Source: Flavobacterium sp. J27 (GTDB lineage Bacteria; Bacteroidota; Bacteroidia; Flavobacteriales; Flavobacteriaceae). From it: 64,000 nucleotides of DNA. The position numbers and the translations under genes were made by a program. A model generated the notes under the pieces. It saw only the letters and a list, made by a program, of their open reading frames with translations, was not told where the DNA came from and made no database searches. The stretch is taken from contig NZ_PJQW01000009.1 of the NCBI RefSeq assembly GCF_004303025.1, positions 5,327 to 69,326 on the forward strand, in the 5' to 3' direction. Below are positions 1-13,237 of the stretch, piece after piece (the first letter of the stretch is position 1; every line of letters starts with the position of its first letter).

Positions 1-499
1 AACCTTGGTGGTTTCCTGCAACAGCTAATCTAGGTAAGTCAGTTGTATAAGGGGTTACTGTTAAAGTTATTACATTCGAATAAGAGACCAAACTTGCATT
101 AGAGCCCAAAGAAGCTTTCAATCTTATATCTATATCAGTTGGGCTATATGGAATAGCACCTAAATTCATCATTAATCCGTTTAAAGTTTCAACAGTCCAT
201 GTCATAAATCTACTTGTGGTATTTCCACCTACTTCAAAAGTTGAAAAATCACTTCCTGACAAAGCTACTTGAACTTCATAATTCACCTCAGTTTGAACTG
301 AATATTTAGCATGATTCCAAACTAAAGTGGTTGCCTCATTATTAGGGTTAGCAGGGTTTAGTTCATAACTACTACCATCAACTGGAGAAACTAATTGAGG
401 ATTTTGATCTGCTTGAACAGTTACTTGCTCATCATTTTCACAAGAAAAATTAATACCTAATAAAAAGACAAGAGCTGATATTTTTAATATTTTTTTCAT
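1..499 (-). CDS. susE: SusE-like outer-membrane lipoprotein (3' end outside window)
   Basis: The first 166 codons are visible and the reading frame stays open at the window edge, so the C-terminus is missing. The N-terminus has a lipoprotein signal (MKKILKISALVFLLGINFSC) with the lipidation Cys at residue 20. An Ig-like/FnIII-like beta region follows, containing the LVSPVDGSSYEL type of motif usual in SusE N-terminal domains. It lies 18 bp downstream of susD on the same strand, which fits a susC-susD-susE operon. SusE-type proteins are surface lipoproteins that bind starch or maltodextrin and assist SusC/SusD import. The family call rests on position, the lipoprotein signal and the domain look; the substrate is inferred from the neighbouring amylases. 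Confidence 0.8.
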   Translation of the reverse strand, partial: MKKILKISALVFLLGINFSCENDEQVTVQADQNPQLVSPVDGSSYELNPANPNNEATTLVWNHAKYSVQTEVNYEVQVALSGSDFSTFEVGGNTTSRFMTWTVETLNGLMMNLGAIPYSPTDIDIRLKASLGSNASLVSYSNVITLTVTPYTTDLPRLAVAGNHQG

Positions 500-517
500 T
501 TTTAAAACAATTTTATG

Positions 518-2059
518 TTAATAACCTGGATTTTGTGACAAATTAGGATTAGCTTGAAGAGCTGTCAATGGAATTGGAAACACATTATAAGTAGCAGGAA
601 TAGACGCACCATTTAGTGCATTTCCTTTCCATGGCCACAAATAACTTCCGCCTGTAAACATTCCAAAACGAATTAAATCACTTCTTCTATGTCCTTCCAA
701 CATCAACTCTCTACCTCTTTCATCAATTATAAAATTTAAGTCCAAATCAGAAGCTGTAATTGTTGCTGCATTTGATCGAGTTCTGATTTGATTTACATAA
801 CTAACTGCATCAGTAATAGTCCCTCCTGATGCACCTCTAACCACACATTCAGCATACATAAGATAAGCATCAGCCAATCTAAACAAAGGAAAATCCGTAC
901 CAGAAAAATCTGTTGGTGTAGTAGCTGACATATAATTATTATTTCTAAACTTAATAGATGGATAACCATTTGTCCATTCTTTATAATCTGTCATTTCGTA
1001 GGTATGACCATTTGTCCAAAAGAGCTGTGCTCTATCATCTGTTGATGTAGATAGATTTCCAAAAAGCCCATACCAAGCTTTAGTAGCTCTATGACCAGCC
1101 CATCCTTGCGTTGCTCCATAAGTACTTAAAGTCATTGTTGTACTATTTAAACTACCATTCACAATGTAAGTTGTATTACCATAACTTTGACTAACTAATG
1201 GATCTGCAATTAAAGGATAAATAATTTCAGTAGAAGTATTATTATCTCCAGTAAAATTTGAAGCAAAATTAACTGCTAAGTTATACCCTCCTTCATTGAT
1301 AACTTTTTTGGTATAAGTTAAAGCATCTGAATATCTATCAATACCTGTATATACTTGGGCATTTAAATATAATTTTGCCAATAGCATTCTAACTACTGAT
1401 TTATTAGCTCTACCGTAATCGTTTGTTGTAACAATTCTATCCTCAATATCCAAAAGCTCTGATTCTACGAAGTTAAACAAGTCTAATCTTGATGCTTCTG
1501 GCAAAGGTGTTGAAACACCAGCATTATCTTCAGTAACTAAAACACCTTTTCCAAAACAGTCAATCATATAGAAATAGGCTAATGATCTTAAAAATCGTAC
1601 TTCACTTATGATTGATTCTTTATTAGGGACGTCAACATTGTTAAGAACCACCAATAAATTATTACACTGAGGAACGGTATAATAAACACGATTATAGAGG
1701 TATCTAAAGAATTTATTATTTTCATCCCAATTTGATGTAGTTGTTAACTGATCTAAACCATTATCTCCCCAACGGTTTTTCATTCCATCTGCTGTAAATT
1801 CTTGTAGATTTATAATTCCTCTCAAGAATGGTGACTCACCTGGATCGTCACTAATATCTGAAGAACCTGGTCCATCTGGTCCAGATAAAGCAAATGAACC
1901 ATACAATTTTGACATAATACCTGTAATTGCATTTGGATCTTTCTGTAGTAATTGTTCCAAAGACAATTCTACTTTTGGTTCTGTATTTAAATCATCTGTA
2001 CAACCAGAGAACAAAACAGAACACAAAATAAATAAGCTTAATAATTTAATTCTTTTCAT
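518..2059 (-). CDS. susD: SusD-like starch/maltodextrin-binding lipoprotein
   Basis: This 513-residue protein has a lipoprotein signal (MKRIKLLSLFILCSVLFSGC, Cys20) followed by the helical TPR-like SusD fold. Visible family features are the SEVRFLRSLAYFYMIDCFG stretch near residues 150-170 and the C-terminal DERGRELMLEGHRRSDLIRF block, both typical of SusD/RagB. SusD forms the lid on the SusC barrel and captures oligosaccharide at the cell surface. The gene follows susC by 10 bp, so the two should be co-transcribed. Substrate specificity for maltodextrins is inferred from the adjacent GH13, GH97 and GH65 genes and not from the protein itself. Confidence 0.95.
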   Translation of the reverse strand: MKRIKLLSLFILCSVLFSGCTDDLNTEPKVELSLEQLLQKDPNAITGIMSKLYGSFALSGPDGPGSSDISDDPGESPFLRGIINLQEFTADGMKNRWGDNGLDQLTTTSNWDENNKFFRYLYNRVYYTVPQCNNLLVVLNNVDVPNKESIISEVRFLRSLAYFYMIDCFGKGVLVTEDNAGVSTPLPEASRLDLFNFVESELLDIEDRIVTTNDYGRANKSVVRMLLAKLYLNAQVYTGIDRYSDALTYTKKVINEGGYNLAVNFASNFTGDNNTSTEIIYPLIADPLVSQSYGNTTYIVNGSLNSTTMTLSTYGATQGWAGHRATKAWYGLFGNLSTSTDDRAQLFWTNGHTYEMTDYKEWTNGYPSIKFRNNNYMSATTPTDFSGTDFPLFRLADAYLMYAECVVRGASGGTITDAVSYVNQIRTRSNAATITASDLDLNFIIDERGRELMLEGHRRSDLIRFGMFTGGSYLWPWKGNALNGASIPATYNVFPIPLTALQANPNLSQNPGY

Positions 2060-2069
2060 ATTGCATTTT

Positions 2070-5000
2070 TTAGAAATCCATACTTAAACCAAAAGTATAC
2101 GACTTAGGCCTTGGATAAAAATTAGTATCAATCGCATTAAAGTTTTCAGGATCTTGACCTGTGTACTTAGTTATTAAGAAAGGATTGTTTAAAGCACCAT
2201 AAACTCTTAAAGTAGAACTTTTAATTAGCTTATTGAATTTATAACCAAGTATTATATTCTCACATCTTAAGAAAGTGGCATCTTCTAAGAAATAATCTGA
2301 AAAAGTAGCATTTCCATTATAATTTTGAAAAGCTAAGTCTGCTTCACCAGAATAGAAATCAAGTACATTAGACAAACTATTATTATTAGTCGGAATTGCA
2401 CTATCCACCCATCCTGAAGTGAGCTTTCTAGAATTATAAACTTGTCCTCCAAATTGACCTCTCCAACTAGAACTTAAGTCCCAATTTTTGTAATTAAAAT
2501 TCAATCCAAATCCAAATGTCCAGTTTGGTCTCGCCGCTTTGTAATATCTATCATCATTATTGATAACATGATCTCCGTTTCTATCAACAAATGCTCCTGG
2601 AATAACGTTTCCATCAACATCATATAACTGCTCAAAAACCCAAAACGAGTATGGTTGCAGACCAACAACATGGTCTGCTATATTAACCCCTGTACCTGTT
2701 GGCAAATTTCCACCAGCTTGAACTTTATCCACATCTTTTAAGTCTGTCACTTTAATATAAGTGTAAGCCAAGTTTGTATATACGTCTAAATTAAAATCAT
2801 CTTCTTTTAGTGGTTTAAAATTTAGATTTAATTCAAAACCTTTTCCTTCAGTACTTCCTACATTTTTCACAAATGTATCGGTTAATCCTTGACCAGGAGG
2901 TAAAGGGACTCTAGCTAACAAATCTTTAGTTTCTTTTTTATAAATATCAAAACTCCCTGATAAGAAACTATCTTTGAAGAAATCAAAGTCAAGCCCTAAA
3001 TTATATGTGGTTGTTTTTTCCCATGTTAAATCTTCATTAAAGGCTAAAGCCGAGTATAAATTTGATCCTTGTAAATATTGACTACTAGTACTCCCAACAT
3101 TAAACAAAGGAGTTGATGGATAAAAGCCCACTGTAGCTGTTATATCTTGTTGGCCAGTTTTACCCACTCCAATTCTTATTTTAGCATCATTTACAAATGA
3201 TACATCTGTAAGAAAACTTTCTTGTTTTAACTTCCAAGCTAAAGCGGCAGATGGAAAATAACCCCATCTTTTGTCTTCTCTAAATAAAGATGAAGCATCT
3301 GCTCTAAAAGTTACTGTTAATAGATATTTATTTGCTAAATCTATATTAGCTCTACCAAAGAAAGATTGTAAATTTAAAACATTATAATATCTATTATTAG
3401 GGTTATTAACATTTGGCTGAACTTCTCTTAAACCTGTTGTTAAATTATATCTGTAGATTTCTTTATTCCCATCGTTTTTAAAGTTCTGATATGAATAACC
3501 ACCTTGAATGTCAAATTTATTTAAAAACCCATCAAAAGACTTACTATAAGCCAAATAAGAATCCATTGTTACATTCGTCATTTTTTGATTTTCTAAATAA
3601 TTAATACCTGGGTTGAAAATAAAATCAGTATCACTATTTATTACTCTATAAGTAGCTAAAGCATTATCTGTATAAAGCTCTCTTATTCTTGCTTTCGAAG
3701 CATCAATTCCTAAATTTAATACCGCTCTAAGGTCTGGAAGAAAATGCATTTTATAATCAAATTCCATATTTCCTAAAAAGCGTAATACTCTTTCTGGTCT
3801 AGATCTTTGCTCTAATAAAGCTAAAGGGTTATACTGACCACTTATATTGTTTGAATTTGTCACCAAATCTTGATAATAACCTCCAAATCTATTTGAAGCT
3901 GAATAATCATATAATGGTTTAGTAGGATCCATTTTAATAGCACCGCCTAAAGCACCATCTTCATCAATTGAGTTTTTCACAACACTTATTAATCTAGCAT
4001 TGGCATCAATTTTTAAATGATCTTTAAATAATTTAGGTGATAATTTTAATGAGTAATTATATCTTTCATAATCATTGGTTTTAACAATTCCTTCGTTTTT
4101 AGTATATGAAACAGAGGCTCTCATAGGCAAAACTTTGTACAAATTCGCTTTTGCACTAAAATTATGATCAGTAGAAATTGCAGTTCTATAAATTGCATCT
4201 TGCCAATCCGTATCAAATAAGATTCTTCCTTCTATAACATTTGGGGTAGACAAATCATCTGTAGCTGTAGAATTAGGATCATCTATTCCTAAAAAATTCG
4301 TGTAAGTAGGATGGTATTGTTGTATAAATTTAGTAAAATCACTTCCATTCATTACTTCTATTTTTTTACCAACTTTTGATACAGAAACATTTGCTGAATA
4401 ATTATATTGTGCTTCTCCAGAAGTACCTTTCTTTGTTGTTATAATTATAACTCCATTGGAAGCACGAGAACCATATATTGCTGATGCAGACGCATCTTTC
4501 AAAACGGTAAAACTTTCTATATCATTAGGATTAATGAACGATAATGGATTACTAACCCCAGCTTGAGTAGTATTATCAACTGGAATCCCATCAATAACTA
4601 TTAACGGACTACTATTTGCGTTTAAAGAAGAACCTCCTCTAATTCTGATATTGGGAGCCGAATCAGGCTGACCACCCTTTGTAGTTATTCTAACACCAGC
4701 AACTTTACCAGTCAATAATTGATCAGCAGAAACTATAGCTCCTTTATTAAAATCTTTTGCTGTAACAGAAACTAAAGATCCCGTTGCGTCTTCTTTCTTC
4801 ACAGAACCATAACCAATCACTACTACTCCTTCTAATTGATTCGCATCTTCGGTCATTAAAATAGTAATTTCTGTTTGACCTTTATAAATAAATGTCTGTT
4901 TTACAAATCCTACATAAGAGAAAATAATTTGATCTCCATCTGATAAATTTGAGAGCATGAAGTTTCCATCAAAATCTGTTGATGTTCCTGAGTTGCTATT

Positions 5001-5141
5001 TGCTACCGATATATTCACACTTGGCAATGGGGATTGCGTGGCACTATCTAGCACTCTACCTTTTAAAATATTTTGTGCAAAAGTACCCAAGGGCAATACT
5101 ACCAGCATTAAAAAAAATAGCTTTTTTTGTAATGTTTTCAT
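2070..5141 (-). CDS. susC: SusC-like TonB-dependent outer-membrane transporter
   Basis: This 1023-residue protein starts with a Sec signal peptide (cleavage near TFAQ, residue 23). A carboxypeptidase-D-like regulatory beta domain follows at about residues 25-100. Next comes the TonB-box/SusC signature (LEGVVVIGYGSVKKEDATGS, about 103-122), then the plug domain (PNIRIRGGSSLNANSSPLIV) and a long beta-barrel ending in an aromatic residue (GLSMDF), as outer-membrane barrels do. The length matches the family. It imports oligosaccharides captured by SusD using TonB energy. It is the first gene of a leftward operon whose upstream region carries a LacI-type palindrome about 110 bp before the start codon, so repression or activation by the adjacent regulator is likely. 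Confidence 0.96.
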   Translation of the reverse strand: MKTLQKKLFFLMLVVLPLGTFAQNILKGRVLDSATQSPLPSVNISVANSNSGTSTDFDGNFMLSNLSDGDQIIFSYVGFVKQTFIYKGQTEITILMTEDANQLEGVVVIGYGSVKKEDATGSLVSVTAKDFNKGAIVSADQLLTGKVAGVRITTKGGQPDSAPNIRIRGGSSLNANSSPLIVIDGIPVDNTTQAGVSNPLSFINPNDIESFTVLKDASASAIYGSRASNGVIIITTKKGTSGEAQYNYSANVSVSKVGKKIEVMNGSDFTKFIQQYHPTYTNFLGIDDPNSTATDDLSTPNVIEGRILFDTDWQDAIYRTAISTDHNFSAKANLYKVLPMRASVSYTKNEGIVKTNDYERYNYSLKLSPKLFKDHLKIDANARLISVVKNSIDEDGALGGAIKMDPTKPLYDYSASNRFGGYYQDLVTNSNNISGQYNPLALLEQRSRPERVLRFLGNMEFDYKMHFLPDLRAVLNLGIDASKARIRELYTDNALATYRVINSDTDFIFNPGINYLENQKMTNVTMDSYLAYSKSFDGFLNKFDIQGGYSYQNFKNDGNKEIYRYNLTTGLREVQPNVNNPNNRYYNVLNLQSFFGRANIDLANKYLLTVTFRADASSLFREDKRWGYFPSAALAWKLKQESFLTDVSFVNDAKIRIGVGKTGQQDITATVGFYPSTPLFNVGSTSSQYLQGSNLYSALAFNEDLTWEKTTTYNLGLDFDFFKDSFLSGSFDIYKKETKDLLARVPLPPGQGLTDTFVKNVGSTEGKGFELNLNFKPLKEDDFNLDVYTNLAYTYIKVTDLKDVDKVQAGGNLPTGTGVNIADHVVGLQPYSFWVFEQLYDVDGNVIPGAFVDRNGDHVINNDDRYYKAARPNWTFGFGLNFNYKNWDLSSSWRGQFGGQVYNSRKLTSGWVDSAIPTNNNSLSNVLDFYSGEADLAFQNYNGNATFSDYFLEDATFLRCENIILGYKFNKLIKSSTLRVYGALNNPFLITKYTGQDPENFNAIDTNFYPRPKSYTFGLSMDF

Positions 5142-5251
5142 ACAATTTGTTTAGGGTTAAATCTTTAATTATTTTTGCTTATAATTCACTTCTAATGTTA
5201 AATTTATGTAAAAAAAGCGTAAAAAAAAACCTAGCTCTAATTATGGTATAC

Positions 5252-5265
5252 CGAAAACGTTTTCG
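5252..5265. promoter_or_regulatory. Candidate LacI-family operator
   Basis: A perfect 14-bp palindrome, CGAAAACGTTTTCG, with the central CG and AACG/CGTT halves typical of LacI/GalR operators. It lies in the susC-lacI intergenic region, 110 bp upstream of susC and 104 bp upstream of the LacI-type regulator gene, and could control either or both. Confidence 0.75.
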
Positions 5266-5323
5266 TGTTGAAAACTTTATTAATTCAATGCATTTTTTAC
5301 ATTAAAATTACGATACTAAGAAA

Positions 5324-5341
5324 AATAAAAGTACTTTTATT
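5324..5341. promoter_or_regulatory. 18-bp perfect palindrome upstream of lacI-type gene
   Basis: AATAAAAGTACTTTTATT reads identically on both strands and ends 27 bp before the regulator start codon. It overlaps TACTTTTA, a one-mismatch copy of the TAnnTTTG promoter element. It could be a binding site for another regulator or part of the lacI promoter. It does not resemble the CG-centred site at 5252-5265. Confidence 0.4.
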
Positions 5342-5368
5342 GAAAATATTAAATTTACAAAAAATGCA

Positions 5369-6391
5369 ATGAAAAGAAAAGTAACTTTAAAACAAATTGC
5401 CAAAGAATTAGATGTATCAATTTCTACTGTATCCAAATCTTTAAAAAACAGTCCTGAAATTAGTGAAGATACTCGTTTAAAAGTTCAAGCATTTGCAAAA
5501 CTATATAATTACAAACCAAACAACATTGCCTTAAGTTTAAAAAATAAAAAAACAAAGACTATAGGTATTATTATTCCTGAAATTGTACATCACTTTTTTG
5601 CCACTGTAATTAGTGGTGTAGAACAAGTAGCAAACGAACAAGGCTATAATGTTATTGTGTGTCTCTCTGATGAATCTTTTGACAAAGAAGTAATCAACTT
5701 AGAAATGCTGGCTAACGGAAGTACTGACGGTTTTATCATGTCGCTTTCAAAAGAAACACAACAAAAAAAAGACTTTCACCATTTACAAGAGGTAATCAAC
5801 CAAGGCATGCCTATTGTTATGTTTGATAGAGTAGCCAATGAAATTCTAGCAGACAAAGTTATTATCGATGATTTATTAGCGGCTTATCAAGCAGTTAATT
5901 ACTTAATTGAAGAAGGAAGGAAAAAAATTGCTTTAATTACTACAGTAGATTATGTGAGTGTAGGCAAATTAAGAACCGAAGGGTACTTGAAAGCGTTAAC
6001 CGATCATAACATACCTATTAATGAAGATATCATTTTAAAAATTGAAGACATTGACAACTGTTCTGATGTTATCCAAAAACTAATTTTGGAACAAGAAATC
6101 GATGGCGTTTTTGCTGTAAATGAGCTTTTTGCTGTAGTTGCAATTAAAGAAGCATTAAAAAAAGGAGTGAAAATTCCAGACGAGATGTCAATAATTGCAT
6201 TTACAGATGGAATCATTTCAAAATTTTCAACTCCAACTATCACTACTGTAAGTCAGAATGGTGTAAAAATGGGAAGAAAAGCGGCTGAAATGCTTATTGA
6301 AAGACTAGAAGCCGAAGATGAGGAAGACGAAAGATATCGCACTGAAGTAATTGAGACAAACCTCATTTCCAGAGAATCTACGCAAACGTGA
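5369..6391 (+). CDS. LacI-family transcriptional regulator of the maltodextrin locus
   Basis: This 340-residue protein has the usual LacI architecture. An N-terminal helix-turn-helix (TLKQIAKELDVSISTVSKSL, residues 6-25) and hinge helix (about 50-58) are followed by a periplasmic-binding-protein-like effector domain (TIGIIIPEIVHHFFATVISG onward). It is divergent from susC and precedes the sugar-transport and phosphorolysis genes on its own strand, so it is the obvious local regulator. The 14-bp CG-centred palindrome in the intergenic region fits this protein family. The inducer is presumably maltose or a maltodextrin; whether it represses or activates cannot be read from sequence. A three-codon frame (ATG CAA TGA at 5364-5372) overlaps the start codon and may be coincidental. 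Confidence 0.93.
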   Translation: MKRKVTLKQIAKELDVSISTVSKSLKNSPEISEDTRLKVQAFAKLYNYKPNNIALSLKNKKTKTIGIIIPEIVHHFFATVISGVEQVANEQGYNVIVCLSDESFDKEVINLEMLANGSTDGFIMSLSKETQQKKDFHHLQEVINQGMPIVMFDRVANEILADKVIIDDLLAAYQAVNYLIEEGRKKIALITTVDYVSVGKLRTEGYLKALTDHNIPINEDIILKIEDIDNCSDVIQKLILEQEIDGVFAVNELFAVVAIKEALKKGVKIPDEMSIIAFTDGIISKFSTPTITTVSQNGVKMGRKAAEMLIERLEAEDEEDERYRTEVIETNLISRESTQT

Positions 6392-6496
6392 TAGTTCACC
6401 ATAAACAACTGAAAAACAATATCTTAAAAAATAAAAAAAAACACTATTTACAAGAAAAAAAGTAGTTAAAAAAATTTTTTAGAATAAAATAAGATA

Positions 6497-6504
6497 TATA
6501 TTTG
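6497..6504 (+). promoter_or_regulatory. Candidate -7 promoter element for the sugar-uptake operon
   Basis: TATATTTG matches the Bacteroidota consensus TAnnTTTG. It lies 89 bp upstream of the MFS transporter start, implying a 5' leader of about 80 nt that contains the complementary segments described at 6517-6593. No clear -33 TTG is seen. Confidence 0.5.
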
Positions 6505-6516
6505 TACTCAATCAAA

Positions 6517-6593
6517 GCTTATAATACACTTCTACACTATTAAGTTTTGATAAGCAATAACGCTTATCGTAAATCAATTAAAAATTACGATAA
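6517..6593 (+). promoter_or_regulatory. Leader with mutually exclusive hairpins reaching the start codon
   Basis: Four complementary segments lie in the predicted 5' leader: A GCTTAT (6517-6522), B GATAAGC (6549-6555), C GCTTATCGTAA (6562-6572) and D TTACGATAA (6585-6593). A can pair with B over 6 bp and B with C over 7 bp. C can pair with D as a perfect 9-bp inverted repeat that includes the first base of the ATG at 6593. B:C and C:D use the same bases of C, so only one can form at a time. This is the layout of a switch controlling start-codon access, but no function is known. Confidence 0.35.
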
Positions 6594-8119
6594 TGGAAAA
6601 GCGTAAGTTAAGTTTCTGGGAAATTTGGAACATGAGTTTCGGTTTTTTAGGAATTCAGTTTGGTTTTGCATTACAAAATGCTAACACCTCAAGAATTTTC
6701 GATACTCTTGGTGCTGAAGTAGATAAAATTGGTCTCTATTGGTTAGCAGCTCCATTAACTGGACTTATTGTGCAACCTATAGTAGGTTACTTTTCAGATA
6801 GAACTTGGACAAAACTTGGAAGGCGCAGACCCTACTTTTTAGCAGGTGCTCTATTATCATCTATTGCCTTATGCATTATGCCAAATTCTCCCACATTATG
6901 GGTAGCAATTGGTACGCTTTGGATTATGGACTCTTCCATTAATATTTCTATGGAGCCTTTTAGAGCTTTTGTGGGTGACAATTTACCAGAAAGACAACGT
7001 ACTTTAGGATTTTCTATGCAAAGTTTCTTTATTGGTGTAGGTGCTGTAGTAGGTTCTGCATTACCCTATATTTTCACAAACTGGTTTGGAATAGAAAATA
7101 CTGCTCCAGCTGGAATTATTCCTCCTTCTGTTAAATGGTCATTTTACATAGGCGGTTTTGTATTTCTTATAGCAGTATTATGGACTGTTTTTAATTCCAA
7201 AGAATATTCTCCTGAAGAATTAGAGCAATTTGAAAAAATAAAAGAACCTCAACCAAATAAGATTGAAAACAGCCAATCATTGGTTCCTGTGAAAAAACAG
7301 TTCAACTATGGAATGATACTAACCACCATAGGCGCAATAGCATTAACTTATGTTTACCACATTAATAAAGAAGACAATAAGCATAAAGAACTGTATATTT
7401 TAGCTATAGGCTTATTTATAACTGGAATCCTTTTTATTGTCGTTTCTCAACTTCGTAAAGCAAAAGTTAGAAATGGATTCACTGTTATTGTTACCGATTT
7501 ATTAAACATGCCTAAAACCATGAAACAATTAGCATGGGTGCAATTCTTTTCTTGGTTTGCCCTATTTTCTATGTGGATTTACACCACAAAATCGGTGACT
7601 GGGCACGTATTTAACACTTTTGACACTACATCAAAAATATATAATGACGCCGCAGATTGGGTTAGTGTTATGTTTACTGTTTATAATGGTGTGGCAGCAG
7701 CTGTTGCATTCTTACTTCCAGTAATAGCAAAAAGAACTAGTAATAAATTTACGCATATGTTAGCTTTAGTTGCTGGTGGTTTAGGATTAATTTCTATTTA
7801 TTTCTTATCAGACAAAACGGGACTATTATTAGCTATGGTAGGAGTAGGTATTGCTTGGGCAAGTATTCTCTCAATACCATATGCCATGTTGTCTGGTGCT
7901 TTACCTTCTAATAAAATGGGATATTATATGGGCGTCTTTAACTTTTTCATTGTTATTCCCCAAATCGTAGCAGGAACTATTTTAGGCTTTTTAGTGAATA
8001 CCTTTTTTAACGATCAGCCGGTTTATGCTTTAATCATTGGAGGTTTTTCAATGATTTTTGCTGGACTGTTAACATTAACCGTAAAAACTAAAAGAAAATT
8101 GAATATTAATGAGCAATAA
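6593..8119 (+). CDS. MFS maltose/maltodextrin transporter (GPH/SLC45-like)
   Basis: This 508-residue polytopic membrane protein has about twelve hydrophobic helices. The N-terminal WNMSFGFLGIQFGFALQNAN and the loop FSDRTWTKLGRRRPYFLAGA (between helices 2 and 3) are the signature of the sugar:cation symporter/SLC45 branch of the major facilitator superfamily. It should carry maltose or short maltodextrins from the periplasm into the cytoplasm. Its stop overlaps the next gene's start by 11 bp (beta-phosphoglucomutase), so the two are translated from one message. The substrate is inferred from the maltose phosphorylase two genes downstream. Confidence 0.88.
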   Translation: MEKRKLSFWEIWNMSFGFLGIQFGFALQNANTSRIFDTLGAEVDKIGLYWLAAPLTGLIVQPIVGYFSDRTWTKLGRRRPYFLAGALLSSIALCIMPNSPTLWVAIGTLWIMDSSINISMEPFRAFVGDNLPERQRTLGFSMQSFFIGVGAVVGSALPYIFTNWFGIENTAPAGIIPPSVKWSFYIGGFVFLIAVLWTVFNSKEYSPEELEQFEKIKEPQPNKIENSQSLVPVKKQFNYGMILTTIGAIALTYVYHINKEDNKHKELYILAIGLFITGILFIVVSQLRKAKVRNGFTVIVTDLLNMPKTMKQLAWVQFFSWFALFSMWIYTTKSVTGHVFNTFDTTSKIYNDAADWVSVMFTVYNGVAAAVAFLLPVIAKRTSNKFTHMLALVAGGLGLISIYFLSDKTGLLLAMVGVGIAWASILSIPYAMLSGALPSNKMGYYMGVFNFFIVIPQIVAGTILGFLVNTFFNDQPVYALIIGGFSMIFAGLLTLTVKTKRKLNINEQ

Positions 8120-8765
8120 AACTTTCATATTTGACTTAGATGGAGTTATTGTTGATACGGCTAAATATCATTTTTTAGCGTGGCAACGATTGGCCTCACA
8201 ATTAGGAATAGATTTTACACCAGAACACAATGAACAGTTAAAGGGAGTAAGTCGAGTTCGCTCTTTGGATATCATCTTAGAATTAGGCAATATTAAAGCG
8301 TCTACAGAAGATAAAGAAAAATGGTTACTCCAAAAAAACACAGAGTATTTAACTTATATAGACACAGTTAATCAATCTGAAATTTTACCAGGTGTATTGT
8401 CTGTTTTAAATTACCTTAAAGAGCATAATCAAAATATTGTGTTAGGAAGTGCTAGTAAAAACGCAAGACCAATTCTTGAAAAAACGAATATTATACACTA
8501 TTTTGATGTCATAGTAGACGGTAATGATGTGACTAATGCCAAACCAGACCCAGAAGTATTCTTACAAGGCGCAAAGAAAATGAACGCAATTCCTACAAAT
8601 TGTATTGTTTTTGAAGACTCTGTTGCAGGTATTCAAGCAGCTAATATCGCTCAAATGACAAGTATTGGAATAGGTGAAAAAGAAGTACTGCACGAAGCAC
8701 AATATGTGTTTCCTAACTTTACTTTCATAGACACAATTTTTTTAGACAATTTATTGAAAAAATAA
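8109..8765 (+). CDS. pgmB: Beta-phosphoglucomutase
   Basis: This 218-residue HAD-superfamily enzyme converts beta-glucose-1-phosphate to glucose-6-phosphate. Visible motifs are the nucleophile/acid motif FDLDGVIVDT (residues 6-15, D8 and D10), the cap domain with KGVSRVRSLDIIL, motif II LGSASKN, and the KPDPEVF lysine motif followed by FEDSVAGI. The length matches the family. It sits directly before maltose phosphorylase, whose product is beta-glucose-1-phosphate, and that pairing makes the assignment secure. It overlaps the MFS gene by 11 bp and is followed 1 bp later by the phosphorylase gene. Confidence 0.95.
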   Translation: MSNKTFIFDLDGVIVDTAKYHFLAWQRLASQLGIDFTPEHNEQLKGVSRVRSLDIILELGNIKASTEDKEKWLLQKNTEYLTYIDTVNQSEILPGVLSVLNYLKEHNQNIVLGSASKNARPILEKTNIIHYFDVIVDGNDVTNAKPDPEVFLQGAKKMNAIPTNCIVFEDSVAGIQAANIAQMTSIGIGEKEVLHEAQYVFPNFTFIDTIFLDNLLKK

Positions 8766-8766
8766 A

Positions 8767-13180
<4,414 letters not shown>

Positions 13181-13186
13181 TATTAC

Positions 13187-13218
13187 AAAAGACAGTGGTT
13201 ATAAATTGCTGTCTTTTT
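13187..13218 (+). terminator. Rho-independent terminator-like hairpin after GH97
   Basis: The arms AAAAGACAG (13187-13195) and CTGTCTTTT (13209-13217) enclose a 13-nt loop and end in a T run. It lies 7 bp after the GH97 stop and only 20 bp before the next gene, so it may attenuate rather than end the operon. Confidence 0.6.
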
Positions 13219-13237
13219 CATTTAATACCAAATTGAA

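Noticed and set aside
4957..5305. Two overlapping rightward frames opposite the susC start
   Set aside because: They are antisense to the susC signal peptide and intergenic region and have no protein-like pattern.
5364..5372. Three-codon frame ATG CAA TGA overlapping the LacI-type start
   Set aside because: Too short to judge; such overlaps arise easily in AT-rich leaders, and nothing else supports regulation by it.
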